Shown one piece after another: positions 46,893 through 56,043 of a stretch of 64,000 bases of DNA (positions are counted from its first letter, which is position 1; each line of letters begins with the position of its first letter). Origin of the DNA: Prevotella sp. 10(H) (GTDB lineage: Bacteria > Bacteroidota > Bacteroidia > Bacteroidales > Dysgonomonadaceae); NCBI RefSeq assembly GCF_000711235.1, contig NZ_JOMI01000002.1:310001-374000 (forward strand), given 5' to 3'. The notes under the pieces were generated by a model, which saw nothing but the letters and a program-made list of their open reading frames with translations, did no database searches and was not told where the DNA came from. The translations under genes and the position numbers were made by a program.

Positions 46893-49106
46893 ATGAAAAC
46901 AATCAAACTATTAATATTACTGCTTGCTATTCCGATTTTTAGTTTCGGTAAAGAGATTCTGAAAGGGTATGTATACGATAATCAGAAGCAGCCTCTGATA
47001 GGTGCCATGGTGCGATGGGAAAATGCAGAAACGGGAGTTGTAACTAACGATAAAGGCTATTTCGAAATAAGCGGAACGCCGCACAAAGACCATATGCTGA
47101 CTATATCTTATGTCGGCTTTAAAGATAAGGTGCTGCATATCCATGACTTCAAAGAGGTACAGAATATTGTGCTGGAAGAAAATACAGAACTTGGAGAAGT
47201 CGTTGTAGAACGTACTCCTCCGGGAACAATAAAATCGAGAACCAACATCCTGCAAACAGAAAAGATAACAACGAAGGAACTGCACCGCGCTGCATGTTGC
47301 AACCTTTCTGAAAGCTTCGAAACGAACCCGTCGGTGGACGTATCCTTCAGTGATGCAGTGACAGGTGCGAAGCAAATTCAGTTACTCGGCCTTGCCGGAA
47401 CTTATGTACAGACACTGACCGAAAACTATCCGAACTTTCGAGGACCTGCGTCTATATATGGTTTGGACTATATCCCCGGCCCATGGATGGAAAGCATTCA
47501 GATATCCAAAGGGGCGGCTTCGGTAAAGAACGGTTATGAATCTATTACCGGGCAAATGAATGTTGAATATAAAAAGCCGAATAGTGCCGACCCGCTGAGC
47601 CTGAATGTATTTGCCAGTGATGCCGGACGCTATGAAGGTAATGCCGATGCTGCTTTCATTCTGAACGATAAGCTGAATACAGGTATATTTCTGCATTATT
47701 CGAATGAAACGGCTTCACACGATGATAATGACGATAGTTTCCTCGATGCGCCGAAGAAGCACCAGTTCAACCTGATGAACCGCTGGCATTATATGTCGGG
47801 ACGATATGCCTCGCAATATGGATTCCGTTTCGTACAGGATTACCGTACCAGCGGACAGACACTGCATACACTCACCCCCTCTTCCGTAAACAAAGACAAT
47901 CCGTATGAAATAACCGTGAATGCAAACCGCGGAGAATTCTATACGAAGAATTCCTATATTATCGATGAGGAACGGAACGGCAATGTGGCACTGATTTTTA
48001 CAGGCTCGTATCACGACCAGAAGTCGCAATTTGCTGCTAATAAATATAATGTGTACGGAAATAACCTTTACGCTTCGTTGATGTACGAAACCGAACTTGG
48101 TAAAATGCACCAACTGAGTACAGGCCTGAGTATGAACTGGGATAAATACAACGAGTCCGTATATCTGGCTCAGCCTATTACCAATCAACCAGGAGAGGAA
48201 ACAACCACAGGCGGTTATCTGCAATATACTTTCAATCTGAATGATAAATTTATAGCATTGGCTGGTTTGCGTGGCGACTACAGTTCATTGCACGAAAAAT
48301 TCTTTGTGACTCCGCGCCTGCACCTGAAATTTATGCCGGTGGAATGGCTTAATGTGAGGGCTTCGGCAGGGAAAGGATATCGAACGGTGTTTGTGATGCC
48401 AGAAAACAGTTTCTACCTTGCCAGCAGCAGAAAAATAGAAATTGCTAACGACCTGAAACAGGAATCGGCATGGAACTATGGTGCCAGTGTATCATTCCAT
48501 ATCCCAATTAATAATGAAGAACTGACTATCTCCGGTGAATGGTACCGTACTGATTTCGATAATCAGGTGGTAACGGATATAGACAGCAATCCGCACGCAG
48601 TGATGTTTTATAATTTACAGGGGAAATCTTACGCCAATAGTTTTCAGGTAGAGGCTTCTTATCCTTTGTTTAAGGGATTTAATATACTGGGGGCTTACCG
48701 CTGGATGAATGCGAAGACAAACTATGGTGGCAAGTTAATGAAGAAACCCCTTGTGAGTGATTATAAAGCATTGGCAACAGCATCATATGAAACGAAGTTG
48801 AGAAAATGGGTGTTTGACTTCACTGCGCAATTTAATGGTGGCGGACGCATGCCTACGCCCGATGCGGTAAATCCGTTATGGAATACGACATTCGATTCGT
48901 TTACGATACTGAATGCACAGATAACAAAGAATTTCCGAGATTGGAGTATTTATATCGGTGCGGAGAATATCACCGACTTTAAACAAAAGAATTCGATAAT
49001 CTCACCGGAAAATCCTTTCGGAGATAGCTTCGATGCCACAATGGTGTGGGGCCCAACAATGGGACGGAAGTTTTATGTGGGGTTGAGGTATGCAATAGGG
49101 AAATGA
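46893..49106 (+). CDS. TonB-dependent outer-membrane receptor
   Basis: A 737-residue receptor. A signal peptide (residues 1-19) is followed by a carboxypeptidase-like regulatory domain (GYVYDNQKQPLIGAMVRWEN, NDKGYFEISG), a plug with 'HRAACCNLSESFETNPSVDV' and SIQISKGAASVKNGYESITG, and a 22-strand beta-barrel ending in an aromatic-rich strand (RKFYVGLRYAIGK). A Cys pair (AACCNL) in the plug is noteworthy. No SusD partner follows, so it is not a classic polysaccharide locus. The Cys-rich neighbour points to metal or siderophore-like uptake. Confidence 0.88.
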   Translation: MKTIKLLILLLAIPIFSFGKEILKGYVYDNQKQPLIGAMVRWENAETGVVTNDKGYFEISGTPHKDHMLTISYVGFKDKVLHIHDFKEVQNIVLEENTELGEVVVERTPPGTIKSRTNILQTEKITTKELHRAACCNLSESFETNPSVDVSFSDAVTGAKQIQLLGLAGTYVQTLTENYPNFRGPASIYGLDYIPGPWMESIQISKGAASVKNGYESITGQMNVEYKKPNSADPLSLNVFASDAGRYEGNADAAFILNDKLNTGIFLHYSNETASHDDNDDSFLDAPKKHQFNLMNRWHYMSGRYASQYGFRFVQDYRTSGQTLHTLTPSSVNKDNPYEITVNANRGEFYTKNSYIIDEERNGNVALIFTGSYHDQKSQFAANKYNVYGNNLYASLMYETELGKMHQLSTGLSMNWDKYNESVYLAQPITNQPGEETTTGGYLQYTFNLNDKFIALAGLRGDYSSLHEKFFVTPRLHLKFMPVEWLNVRASAGKGYRTVFVMPENSFYLASSRKIEIANDLKQESAWNYGASVSFHIPINNEELTISGEWYRTDFDNQVVTDIDSNPHAVMFYNLQGKSYANSFQVEASYPLFKGFNILGAYRWMNAKTNYGGKLMKKPLVSDYKALATASYETKLRKWVFDFTAQFNGGGRMPTPDAVNPLWNTTFDSFTILNAQITKNFRDWSIYIGAENITDFKQKNSIISPENPFGDSFDATMVWGPTMGRKFYVGLRYAIGK

Positions 49107-49187
49107 GTGACTAATCATTTTATTTCTAGTGAAGCGAGATATCTTTCTATAAGACATGTTTCGTTTCATTACGAATGATAGAATTAG

Positions 49188-50306
49188 TTATCTTTTTTGA
49201 TTCATTAACTCTATTACCTTATCTATAACTAGAAATGGATATTGACTATGAATTACTCGATGACAATTAGGACAAACTAAACAAACATTGTCCAAACTAG
49301 TACCATGGTCCTCTTCCATATCCATGATAGCTTTTAAATGGTGCACTTCTATGTAGTCAATACCATATTTATCCATAAAATTAAAACCACATATTTCACA
49401 AAAGATTTTACCATCATGCGTATCTCTAAACTTGCGCTTTGCATTAGCAACTAATTTTCTATTGCGTTCTCTTCTCTTATGCTTACCTTCCAAAATTCGC
49501 CCTTCTTTGTATTCTTTTCCATTATTATTCGCCAATTTTTCAAAAGGTGTACCAGAAAAGTCGAAGAACCAGTATTGTCGTTTATTTTGATATACTTCTA
49601 TATCTAAAAGTTCACAATATTTTATATAGGCTTCTTCTATTTTCGGGTCATAATTAAGTTTTTGTTTTGCAAGCTTCTCGATAACTGGTGTGGTTTCTTT
49701 ACCATCTTTAGTGTCATTATCAAGATGTTTTTGCATATCATTGTCTTTGTAGCCAATAAATCGACTGGGTGCAAAATGCCATTCATCTTGAACTTTATAA
49801 GCGATTAGGTTTTTCCCTTTTTGAATAAGAGATAGGGCAAATTCTCTTTCTTGAGTAGAAAAATCATCTCCTATATAGGCTTCAATTGTTAAAAGATTAT
49901 CTTTCAAATCTTGTATGGTTTCAATAAATATTTCTTTTTGAGGTATCTCATAATCTTTTTCTATTATTTCTAATATGTTATTAGAGATTTCTTTTTCCAT
50001 ATATCCTTCATCTGTTAAATATCTCATATTTAAAGAATCCTCATTATGCTGCAAGAAATATAAATCATATTGTCCAGATAAATAGACTCCTTCTTTTCTG
50101 GGGATAATACTTTTTAATTCTTTTTCTATATTTATTTCAAGAATCGTTATTCTATTCAATTGCTTATCTATAAGCATTAAATGTAAAATACCTCTAAATG
50201 AATTTGGCGAAATAGTAAACCACCACTGTTTATTTTTTCTATTTATAAGATTAGAATAACGAATTGAATTATATTTTGTTTTCAATTCTTTTTTTAACTG
50301 TTCCAT
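49188..50306 (-). CDS. HNH endonuclease, possible defence nuclease
   Basis: A 372-residue protein whose last ~100 residues form an HNH/McrA-type nuclease: FCEICGFNF (first Cys pair), then IEVHHLKAI with the catalytic His, and NVCLVCPNCHRVIHSQ (second Cys pair and His). The middle part, with WHFAPSRFIGYKDNDMQKHL, then DNDTKDGKETTPVIEKLAKQ, looks like a separate small domain of the kind found next to such nucleases, perhaps for base recognition; the N-terminal 150 residues are unassigned. The gene is AT-rich and ends a minus-strand operon with an AlkD-like gene. It could be a restriction-like or homing-type nuclease. Confidence 0.75.
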   Translation of the reverse strand: MEQLKKELKTKYNSIRYSNLINRKNKQWWFTISPNSFRGILHLMLIDKQLNRITILEINIEKELKSIIPRKEGVYLSGQYDLYFLQHNEDSLNMRYLTDEGYMEKEISNNILEIIEKDYEIPQKEIFIETIQDLKDNLLTIEAYIGDDFSTQEREFALSLIQKGKNLIAYKVQDEWHFAPSRFIGYKDNDMQKHLDNDTKDGKETTPVIEKLAKQKLNYDPKIEEAYIKYCELLDIEVYQNKRQYWFFDFSGTPFEKLANNNGKEYKEGRILEGKHKRRERNRKLVANAKRKFRDTHDGKIFCEICGFNFMDKYGIDYIEVHHLKAIMDMEEDHGTSLDNVCLVCPNCHRVIHSQYPFLVIDKVIELMNQKR

Positions 50307-50332
50307 TCTTAGAGTAAAGATTTAAATAAAGG

Positions 50333-50998
50333 TTATTCGTCAAAATAATACTCAAACTCAAAAGCAAGGCTATTATATGCTTCCTGTTTTATCAAGTCAC
50401 TATCATCTTTATAAATAGACAGCTTCGTTAAAATAGCATCCGCTTCTTCTTTCGACTGCCGACCGATATTTTTTAATGCTAATAATGCGGCATTTCGCAG
50501 AAACATATTATCGGAAGTTACATCATTCCAAACGGAGTGGAGAGCCTCAGCTGATTGCTTTTCCAGTTTCTTTATTAAAAATAAACGCGCAAGCAGCCAG
50601 TACCCTGTTGTCCGTATATCCTCATCTTCGTTATTACTCGATTCCAACGCCAATTTATTGGCAAAAGGGAGATTCTGTAGAAGATTGAGTGATAGTTGTT
50701 CCCTTATTTCCTGATTATGAATAGAAGCAATCCAATTATTTGCTGTTTCTACGGTGAAATCGTCAATAGGGTATAATAATGTAGCCAGAATTTTCAATTC
50801 CCGGGTGTCCTCTTTCCATAGAGTTTCTGCCAGTTCAGCATTCGGCTCATATCGTGTGGATAAATCCTTTATCTGCTGTATAGACAGACCGAAATTTACC
50901 TTGTAAGCCATGCCGCGTTTGCGCATACTTGTAGAAGCCACTCCGTTCATAGCCTTACGGCATCGTTGGCGTATATCCCTTAATATATCTTCGTACAT
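50333..50998 (-). CDS. AlkD-like DNA alkylation repair protein
   Basis: A 221-residue all-helical HEAT-repeat protein. The pattern YKVNFGLSIQQIKDLSTRYE, WKEDTRELKILATLLYPIDD, RTTGYWLLARLFLI and MFLRNAALLALKNIGRQS follows the AlkD/AlkC family, glycosylases that release alkylated bases without flipping them out. The usual catalytic Asp/Trp pair cannot be pinned with certainty. It starts 7 bases after the Dabb gene, and the HNH nuclease follows after 26 bases. Confidence 0.82.
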   Translation of the reverse strand: MYEDILRDIRQRCRKAMNGVASTSMRKRGMAYKVNFGLSIQQIKDLSTRYEPNAELAETLWKEDTRELKILATLLYPIDDFTVETANNWIASIHNQEIREQLSLNLLQNLPFANKLALESSNNEDEDIRTTGYWLLARLFLIKKLEKQSAEALHSVWNDVTSDNMFLRNAALLALKNIGRQSKEEADAILTKLSIYKDDSDLIKQEAYNSLAFEFEYYFDE

Positions 50999-51005
50999 TT
51001 GATTT

Positions 51006-51305
51006 TTATGCTTCGTAATCTACTGCTTTCCTGTCCGTAACGGCTTCGCGTATAAACGGGAGTTCTGCCTGATGCAGCGGGTGATTCTGATAAGTATCTA
51101 ATGCCTCTTTGTTTGTCAGTTCAGAATAAAGTACCACATCGAAATTTCCTCCGCCGAGAATATCTATACCTACTTCTATTTTCAAGAGTCCGTCGATTTT
51201 ACCGCTGAGGGCTTCCAGTTTTTCTTTTACCAAGCGGGCATTTGTCGCTTTATCATTTCCGTGGGCTTCCTCTTTGAGCTTCCACATTACAATATGTTTT
51301 ACCAT
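51006..51305 (-). CDS. Dabb-family (stress-responsive alpha/beta barrel) protein
   Basis: A 99-residue dimeric alpha/beta-barrel protein. It begins MVKHIVMWKLKEEAHGNDKA and contains LEALSGKIDGLLKIEVGIDI, then DVVLYSELTNKEALDTYQNH and PLHQAELPFI. This matches the Dabb family (Pop3/YgiN-like), whose members are enzymes or stress proteins of mostly unknown substrate. It is second in the operon, 9 bases after the lipoprotein gene. Confidence 0.88.
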   Translation of the reverse strand: MVKHIVMWKLKEEAHGNDKATNARLVKEKLEALSGKIDGLLKIEVGIDILGGGNFDVVLYSELTNKEALDTYQNHPLHQAELPFIREAVTDRKAVDYEA

Positions 51306-51314
51306 TGTATATAT

Positions 51315-51767
51315 TTATTTTTTATAGTCTTCGGGTGAGAGTGCCGTTTCGGCGAAAAGGGTACCGTCCATCAGATAGTAAGCATAAATAACAGTCATTT
51401 TATCGCTTTTGAACATATCAATATCTTTCCCTTTCATCTGTTGCAAAGCAAGACTAAGCATAGGTTTTACATTTCTGATAAATTCTTCTGCAGAAACGGT
51501 CGGTACCTGCGTGAATGTATAACAGTATTTATACTCGTTCTTAGATACTGCCACTGCTTTATCCAACCTGATTCCTCCCGGCATGGGCTTCGGCAAATCT
51601 TTATTTGTTTCTTCCGCCAGTTTTATAAATTTTTCTTTTGGAGCTTCTGTCTTCGTGTCTGTTGACGTGGTTTCTGCCTGTTCATCGGTCTTTGTTTTTG
51701 AACCGCAACTTGCCGATATTCCTGCTATAAGAATGCTGCATAGTATGAAGAGTATTGTCTTTTTCAT
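51315..51767 (-). CDS. Small hypothetical lipoprotein
   Basis: A 150-residue lipoprotein with a standard lipobox (LIAGISASC, Cys21) and a Thr/Glu-rich tether (KTKTDEQAETTSTDTKTE). A compact domain has KPMPGGIRLDKAVAVSKNEY, then CYTFTQVPTVSAEEF and DKMTVIYAYYLMDGTLFAET. I recognise no family. It is the first gene of the operon with Dabb, AlkD-like and HNH genes, with a promoter at 51792-51823. Confidence 0.75.
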   Translation of the reverse strand: MKKTILFILCSILIAGISASCGSKTKTDEQAETTSTDTKTEAPKEKFIKLAEETNKDLPKPMPGGIRLDKAVAVSKNEYKYCYTFTQVPTVSAEEFIRNVKPMLSLALQQMKGKDIDMFKSDKMTVIYAYYLMDGTLFAETALSPEDYKK

Positions 51768-51791
51768 ATCCGTTGATTTTAAATAACGGGC

Positions 51792-51823
51792 TAAAGATAA
51801 GTATTTGGATGTAAAGAGGCAAT
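51792..51823 (-). promoter_or_regulatory. Promoter of the lipoprotein-Dabb-AlkD-HNH operon
   Basis: On the minus strand: ATTG (51823-51820), 20 bases, then TATCTTTA (51799-51792); one mismatch in each element. 25 bases upstream of the ATG. Confidence 0.5.
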
Positions 51824-51889
51824 CTTACGGTATGTAATTAATGTAAAAGGAATGGGAGGAGTGAAAGAAATTTATCTATATAGAAGTAG

Positions 51890-52245
51890 TTGGTAGCCTT
51901 TAGCTGTAGCTTATAGCTCTTTGAAATGATTAGTGGTCCCTCCAACCTTCCCAAAGGGAGGCTTCTGCGAAAAAGATAGATATCTGTTACTTTTGTTACC
52001 TTTTAACATTGTATCTCGCAAAGACGCAAAGACGCAAGGACTCAAAGAGATGTTGTTGACTGATAACTGGTGACTGATACTGAAAAATACGTTACTTTCG
52101 TTACCTTTTAACTAAATATGGTTAATAAATGTAAATGTGAAATTGAAAACCAAAAAGCTAACGGCTAAAAGCTATCAGCTAATAGCTATAAAATCGTTAC
52201 TTTCGTTACTTTTTAACTATATATTGTTAAAATATGTAAATTTAC
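51890..52245. repeat. Patch of word-like intergenic repeats
   Basis: Several repeat families lie in ~350 noncoding bases. A ~47-base unit (CGTTACTTTCGTTACCTTTTAACT, then TGGTTAA..ATGTAAAT) occurs near 52089-52135 and 52195-52241, with a shorter copy at 51986-52010. GCAAAGAC repeats three times at 52018-52040. Permutations of TTAGCT/AGCTAT fill 51895-51920 and 52156-52190. None is coding. It separates the AlkD/HNH operon from the Nramp gene. Confidence 0.8.
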
Positions 52246-52255
52246 TAGAAGGGAT

Positions 52256-53542
52256 TTATATCTTGATATCAATAAAGAAACTGGCAAGTAATAATATATT
52301 GAGGAATGTTACAATAGAAGCAATGCCGTAAAGCAGTACTTTGGTCGATAAAGGATTGGAATATTTCCCCATAACCTCGGTCGAAGAAGTAAGCCTTACC
52401 TGAAGGAAAACCGTAATCGGCAATTGCATACTCAGTATAGCCTGTGATATAATCAGTCCTTTGAACGGGTCGCCTATCATGAAGATAATTATCAGGGCAG
52501 CACCAAGTGAGATAGCAACACCAATACGTGAATGGATATCCTTTATGTTATAGGGTTCGTCATACATTCCGGCAAAGATGGAGCCTGCCGCGATGCCTGA
52601 GGTCATTGAAGAAGATATTCCTGCCAGAAGTAAGGCAATAGCAAAAATGATGACAGCGTTGTTACCCAAAAGAGGCTGTAATAATGAATGAGCCTGCTGC
52701 AAATCGTCTACAACAACTCCCTGCTTAAAGAACGTAGATGCAGCCAGCAATATCATGGCGCTGTTTATCGCCCAGCCTATAACCATGGAAAAGAATGTGT
52801 CGAAGAACTCGTATTTCAGTTGCTTCTCCATTACCTTTTCGTCTTTCAGGTTCCATTGGCGGCTTTGTATCACTTCCGAATGTAGGAACAGATTATGCGG
52901 CATGACTACGGCGCCCAGCACGCTCATAATTATCAGCATACTCCCCTGCGGAACAGACGGTACCACCCACGATTTGGCTGCTTCGCCCCATTCGATGTCG
53001 ACCAGAAAGAGTTCATAGATAAAAGACAGGCCGATAATGGAAACGAAGAAGATAATATAGCGCTCTATCTTTTTATACGAGTTGGAGAACATCATGACGA
53101 ATACGAAGACAGCGACCATAACCGCTCCTACCTTAACAGGTATGTCGAATAGCATATTCAGGGCGATGGCACCTCCCAGTATTTCGGCCAGTGATGTGGA
53201 TATGGATGCACCGATGGCTGACCAGAGTACAACCCGCGAACCTGTTCTCGGCAAATATTTATTAGCCGCTTCGGAAAGGCACAGACCGGTGACAATACCC
53301 AGATGGGCGACATTATGCTGTAAAACGATAAGCATAATAGTGGACAAGGTGACTACCCAAAGCAGTGCATAGCCGAACTCGGAACCTGCGGCGAAATTCG
53401 ACGCCCAGTTGCCGGGGTCGATAAAACCCACGGTAACCAATAGCCCGGGCCCGATATATTTGAGGATTTCCAGCAATCCCGATTTTTGTTTGGGATTGAC
53501 AGTGTTATAGTCTTTCTTTATTCTGTTAAAAAGGTTCTTCAT
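52256..53542 (-). CDS. Nramp-family divalent metal transporter (MntH-like)
   Basis: A 428-residue inner-membrane transporter with 11 hydrophobic helices, importing Mn2+ or Fe2+ with protons. The helix 1 motif GFIDPGNWASNFAAGSEFGY carries the DPGN metal site. The helix 6 motif GAVVMPHNLFLHSEVIQS has the conserved Met-Pro-His, the Met being typical of transition-metal transporters. The family glycine-rich loop reads SSSMTSGIAAGSIFAGM. It is a single gene; its -7-like element may be TAATTTTG at 53592-53585, inside the imm11 remnant. Confidence 0.9.
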   Translation of the reverse strand: MKNLFNRIKKDYNTVNPKQKSGLLEILKYIGPGLLVTVGFIDPGNWASNFAAGSEFGYALLWVVTLSTIMLIVLQHNVAHLGIVTGLCLSEAANKYLPRTGSRVVLWSAIGASISTSLAEILGGAIALNMLFDIPVKVGAVMVAVFVFVMMFSNSYKKIERYIIFFVSIIGLSFIYELFLVDIEWGEAAKSWVVPSVPQGSMLIIMSVLGAVVMPHNLFLHSEVIQSRQWNLKDEKVMEKQLKYEFFDTFFSMVIGWAINSAMILLAASTFFKQGVVVDDLQQAHSLLQPLLGNNAVIIFAIALLLAGISSSMTSGIAAGSIFAGMYDEPYNIKDIHSRIGVAISLGAALIIIFMIGDPFKGLIISQAILSMQLPITVFLQVRLTSSTEVMGKYSNPLSTKVLLYGIASIVTFLNILLLASFFIDIKI

Positions 53543-53576
53543 TCTTTCCGAGTGTGTTTTCTATCACTTTACTAGA

Positions 53577-53743
53577 TTAAACAGCAAAATTAATAGTTTG
53601 TTTACAGCAATAGTCTGTTTTAGCGAAAAGAACCAAAAGCTGTTCCTCTGTGCTATCCGGTCCATTTTCCCCGTTATTCATCAGTAGAGTAGCTTGTTAT
53701 GTAACAGAGGTTTGATAATGTAATAGTTGTTGTCTCTTTTCAT
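53577..53743 (-). pseudogene. Decayed 5' fragment of an Imm11-like gene
   Basis: On the minus strand an ATG at 53743 opens KRDNNYYIIKPL, matching KDFNYYIIEPV of the intact gene upstream. The frame then breaks; another frame gives V-T-stop-QATLLMNNGENGPDSTEEQ, matching the neighbour's VLLMNNGGSGPNST. So this is a frameshifted, truncated tandem copy of the Imm11-like gene, retaining about 35 codons. Similarity ends near EEQ, and the open frame stops at 53577. Confidence 0.75.
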
Positions 53744-53763
53744 AGTAAATAAATACTGAAGTA

Positions 53764-54357
53764 TTATATCCGGCTCCATTTCTCTATTGGTGTAAACTTT
53801 AATCCTTTGGGATCGACTGATTTGATGATATTTATAATTGACTCATGGTATAGTTTAAGCCCTGTATCTTCTTTTGCTTTATACATGAGGCGTTCCTCAA
53901 TAGGGATTTGCGATAAACATTCTTTATCCAAAACAATTTTCCTGATGCCAACCCATTCTCCGCTTCTGTTTATCTTCTTATACACACTTGCTTTTTCATC
54001 AAATGTCCGGATACTGTGGTATATGGCAGCTATCCAAAATCCCTTATATTCCTTGCTATCTTCATTGATGACCGTTTTAACAAGCTGGAAGTTTTTAATT
54101 GGCAGATACGGTTTTAGAGCATCACACACCTTCTCGGAAAAGACAGAATAAGTATCTAATCGCAGAAAATCAACATCCATATCGGGATTTTTATTGGGAA
54201 TCAAAAATTGCAAATGTGCGAGATAGTTTTTTGCTACAGGGGTTTCATAGTATAGAAAATTAGTGCTGTTCGGCCCACTTCCTCCATTGTTCATCAACAA
54301 GACAGTCCGTTCGGTAATCACCGGTTCAATAATGTAATAATTAAAGTCTTTTTCCAT
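53764..54357 (-). CDS. Imm11-like putative immunity protein
   Basis: A 197-residue soluble protein beginning MEKDFNYYIIEPVITERTVL. The later segments NKNPDMDVDFLRLDTYSVFS, EKVCDALKPYLPIKNFQLVK and the mid-protein FWIAAIYHSI fit the Imm11 (DUF1629) family of toxin-immunity proteins found near contact-dependent or polymorphic toxins. The toxin is not visible. A truncated, frameshifted copy of the same gene lies immediately downstream on the same strand, suggesting a former multi-copy immunity array. Confidence 0.6.
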   Translation of the reverse strand: MEKDFNYYIIEPVITERTVLLMNNGGSGPNSTNFLYYETPVAKNYLAHLQFLIPNKNPDMDVDFLRLDTYSVFSEKVCDALKPYLPIKNFQLVKTVINEDSKEYKGFWIAAIYHSIRTFDEKASVYKKINRSGEWVGIRKIVLDKECLSQIPIEERLMYKAKEDTGLKLYHESIINIIKSVDPKGLKFTPIEKWSRI

Positions 54358-54404
54358 AGTTAAAGCTAGTTTAAAATTTAGTGTTAAGTTGTTCTAGTTC
54401 TTTA

Positions 54405-55790
54405 TTAATATTTCTTCTTCTTATCCCTTACCGATGAGGCATATACGCCGAACAGGCAAAGTATCAGGCATATGATGAACGTAATGCGCATACTTGCGAT
54501 GAATTGGGCAGATAATGAGGGTGACATCTCCACATTTCCTATCATAATGGAAATGGCCATAATTGCGATACCCATACTGAATGCTTGACCTGTAAGACGC
54601 ATGGTCCCCATGGTGGCGGAGGCGAGTCCGTAATGCTTTTTCTCTACCGAACTCATGATAATGTTTGTATTCGGAGAAGAGAATATGCCAAATCCCAGTC
54701 CTAGAAGTACAAGTATTGCTCCTAGGAAGTAAAAGCTGGTAGTTTCCGTAATAAAGCACAGGCCTACAAGTCCGACTGCTATTATCCCCATGCCGAGTGT
54801 TGCCAAAAATGTTGCAGACATCTTATCCGAGAGGCTTCCTGACTTTAAGGATGCAAATGCCTGAATAATAGATTGCAGAATCAGCAACAGACCTGCATCA
54901 CGCGGACTCAATCCTCTGACATATTGCAGATAAAGGCTAAGCATAAAAGATATGGCAAATGTAGCCGAATAGTTAATCAGGGCAGAAAGAGAAGAGAGCC
55001 GAAAGACTCTGTTCTGAAGGAATACCCTGATATTGAATACAGGAGATTCCTGCTTCTTCTCATATACTGCGAAGCATAAGAGAACCGCTACCCCACTGAC
55101 TATAAAGATAAAGCCTTTGGTATGCGGGAGTTCCGAAAAACCGTATATCAGTGCCGACAGACCTGCTGCAAATAAGATGGAACCGACGGTGTCGAACTTG
55201 CTCTTCGTTTCTTCTTTCCAGTCGTCTTTTATTATAACGATACCGCCGATAGCTACGATGAAACTGACCGCTGCGGATACGAAGAATATGCTGTGCCAAT
55301 TGAAATACTGAGTAAGGATTCCCCCGATAAAAGGGCCTGCCGCCAGAGAAAAGTACACCGATGCAGCAACCATCCCCAAGGCTTTACCCCTTTTCTCTAC
55401 GGGTACAGAAGTAGTAAGGATTGCTGTGCTGGTTCCAAACATCATTGCGCTACCGATACCGGCAAGCAGACGGTATGCTATAAGACTGAATCCGGTAGTT
55501 GCCAGTCCGCTCAATATCGAAAATATAGTGAGGACAATAACACCCCAGATAAATACCTTACGGCGTCCTATCATATCGGCTATACGGGCGCAGGGTATCT
55601 GCAATATGGCTGTTGACAGCATATAAGAAGTAGGCACCCACCCCGACATAACGGCGTCGAGCGACAAGTCGCTATTGATATACGGTAATGCGAGATTGAG
55701 CGCCGAACCCATGAATGGGACTAAGGATGCAGCCAGACAAATAATGAATAATAGGGCACCGGTGCTTGTATTATGAGTTTCCTGTGTCAT
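54405..55790 (-). CDS. MFS drug-efflux transporter, DHA2-like
   Basis: A 461-residue proton-driven exporter with 14 predicted helices. The DHA2 signature motifs are visible: ALNLALPYINSDLSLDAVMS and WVPTSYMLSTAILQIPCARI in helices 1-2, ADMIGRRKVFIWG (motif A), RLLAGIGSAMMFGTSTAILT, and LGMVAASVYFSLAAGPFIGG with FNWHSIFFVSA (motif C region). Helices from 'FDTVGSILFAAGLSALIYGF' give the extra pair of the 14-TMS group. Substrates are unknown. It stands alone, 47 bases upstream of the Imm11-like gene. Confidence 0.88.
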   Translation of the reverse strand: MTQETHNTSTGALLFIICLAASLVPFMGSALNLALPYINSDLSLDAVMSGWVPTSYMLSTAILQIPCARIADMIGRRKVFIWGVIVLTIFSILSGLATTGFSLIAYRLLAGIGSAMMFGTSTAILTTSVPVEKRGKALGMVAASVYFSLAAGPFIGGILTQYFNWHSIFFVSAAVSFIVAIGGIVIIKDDWKEETKSKFDTVGSILFAAGLSALIYGFSELPHTKGFIFIVSGVAVLLCFAVYEKKQESPVFNIRVFLQNRVFRLSSLSALINYSATFAISFMLSLYLQYVRGLSPRDAGLLLILQSIIQAFASLKSGSLSDKMSATFLATLGMGIIAVGLVGLCFITETTSFYFLGAILVLLGLGFGIFSSPNTNIIMSSVEKKHYGLASATMGTMRLTGQAFSMGIAIMAISIMIGNVEMSPSLSAQFIASMRITFIICLILCLFGVYASSVRDKKKKY

Positions 55791-56003
55791 ATTTTTTCTT
55801 TTTTATCTATATCTCAAGATATACCGATTCTTCAAAAGGAAATAGGTATGAAATGAATATTATAGGGGCCTTTATTTATCATATATATATGTCGTTTTAT
55901 AAATAACCTGTAAAATTATCAAAATGTTTATACTATAGGGCAATAATCGCTGACAATTACAGGCTTCTTCCTGAAATTTTCGCGGTACATCCCAACAATA
56001 TTT

Positions 56004-56011
56004 TATCTTTG
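56004..56011 (+). promoter_or_regulatory. -7 element of the zupT promoter
   Basis: TATCTTTG, a perfect match 33 bases upstream of the ATG. A weak -33 candidate TTTC lies at 55978. Confidence 0.5.
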
Positions 56012-56043
56012 TAGCCTGTTTATTAATATTTCAGCGTGCGTAC

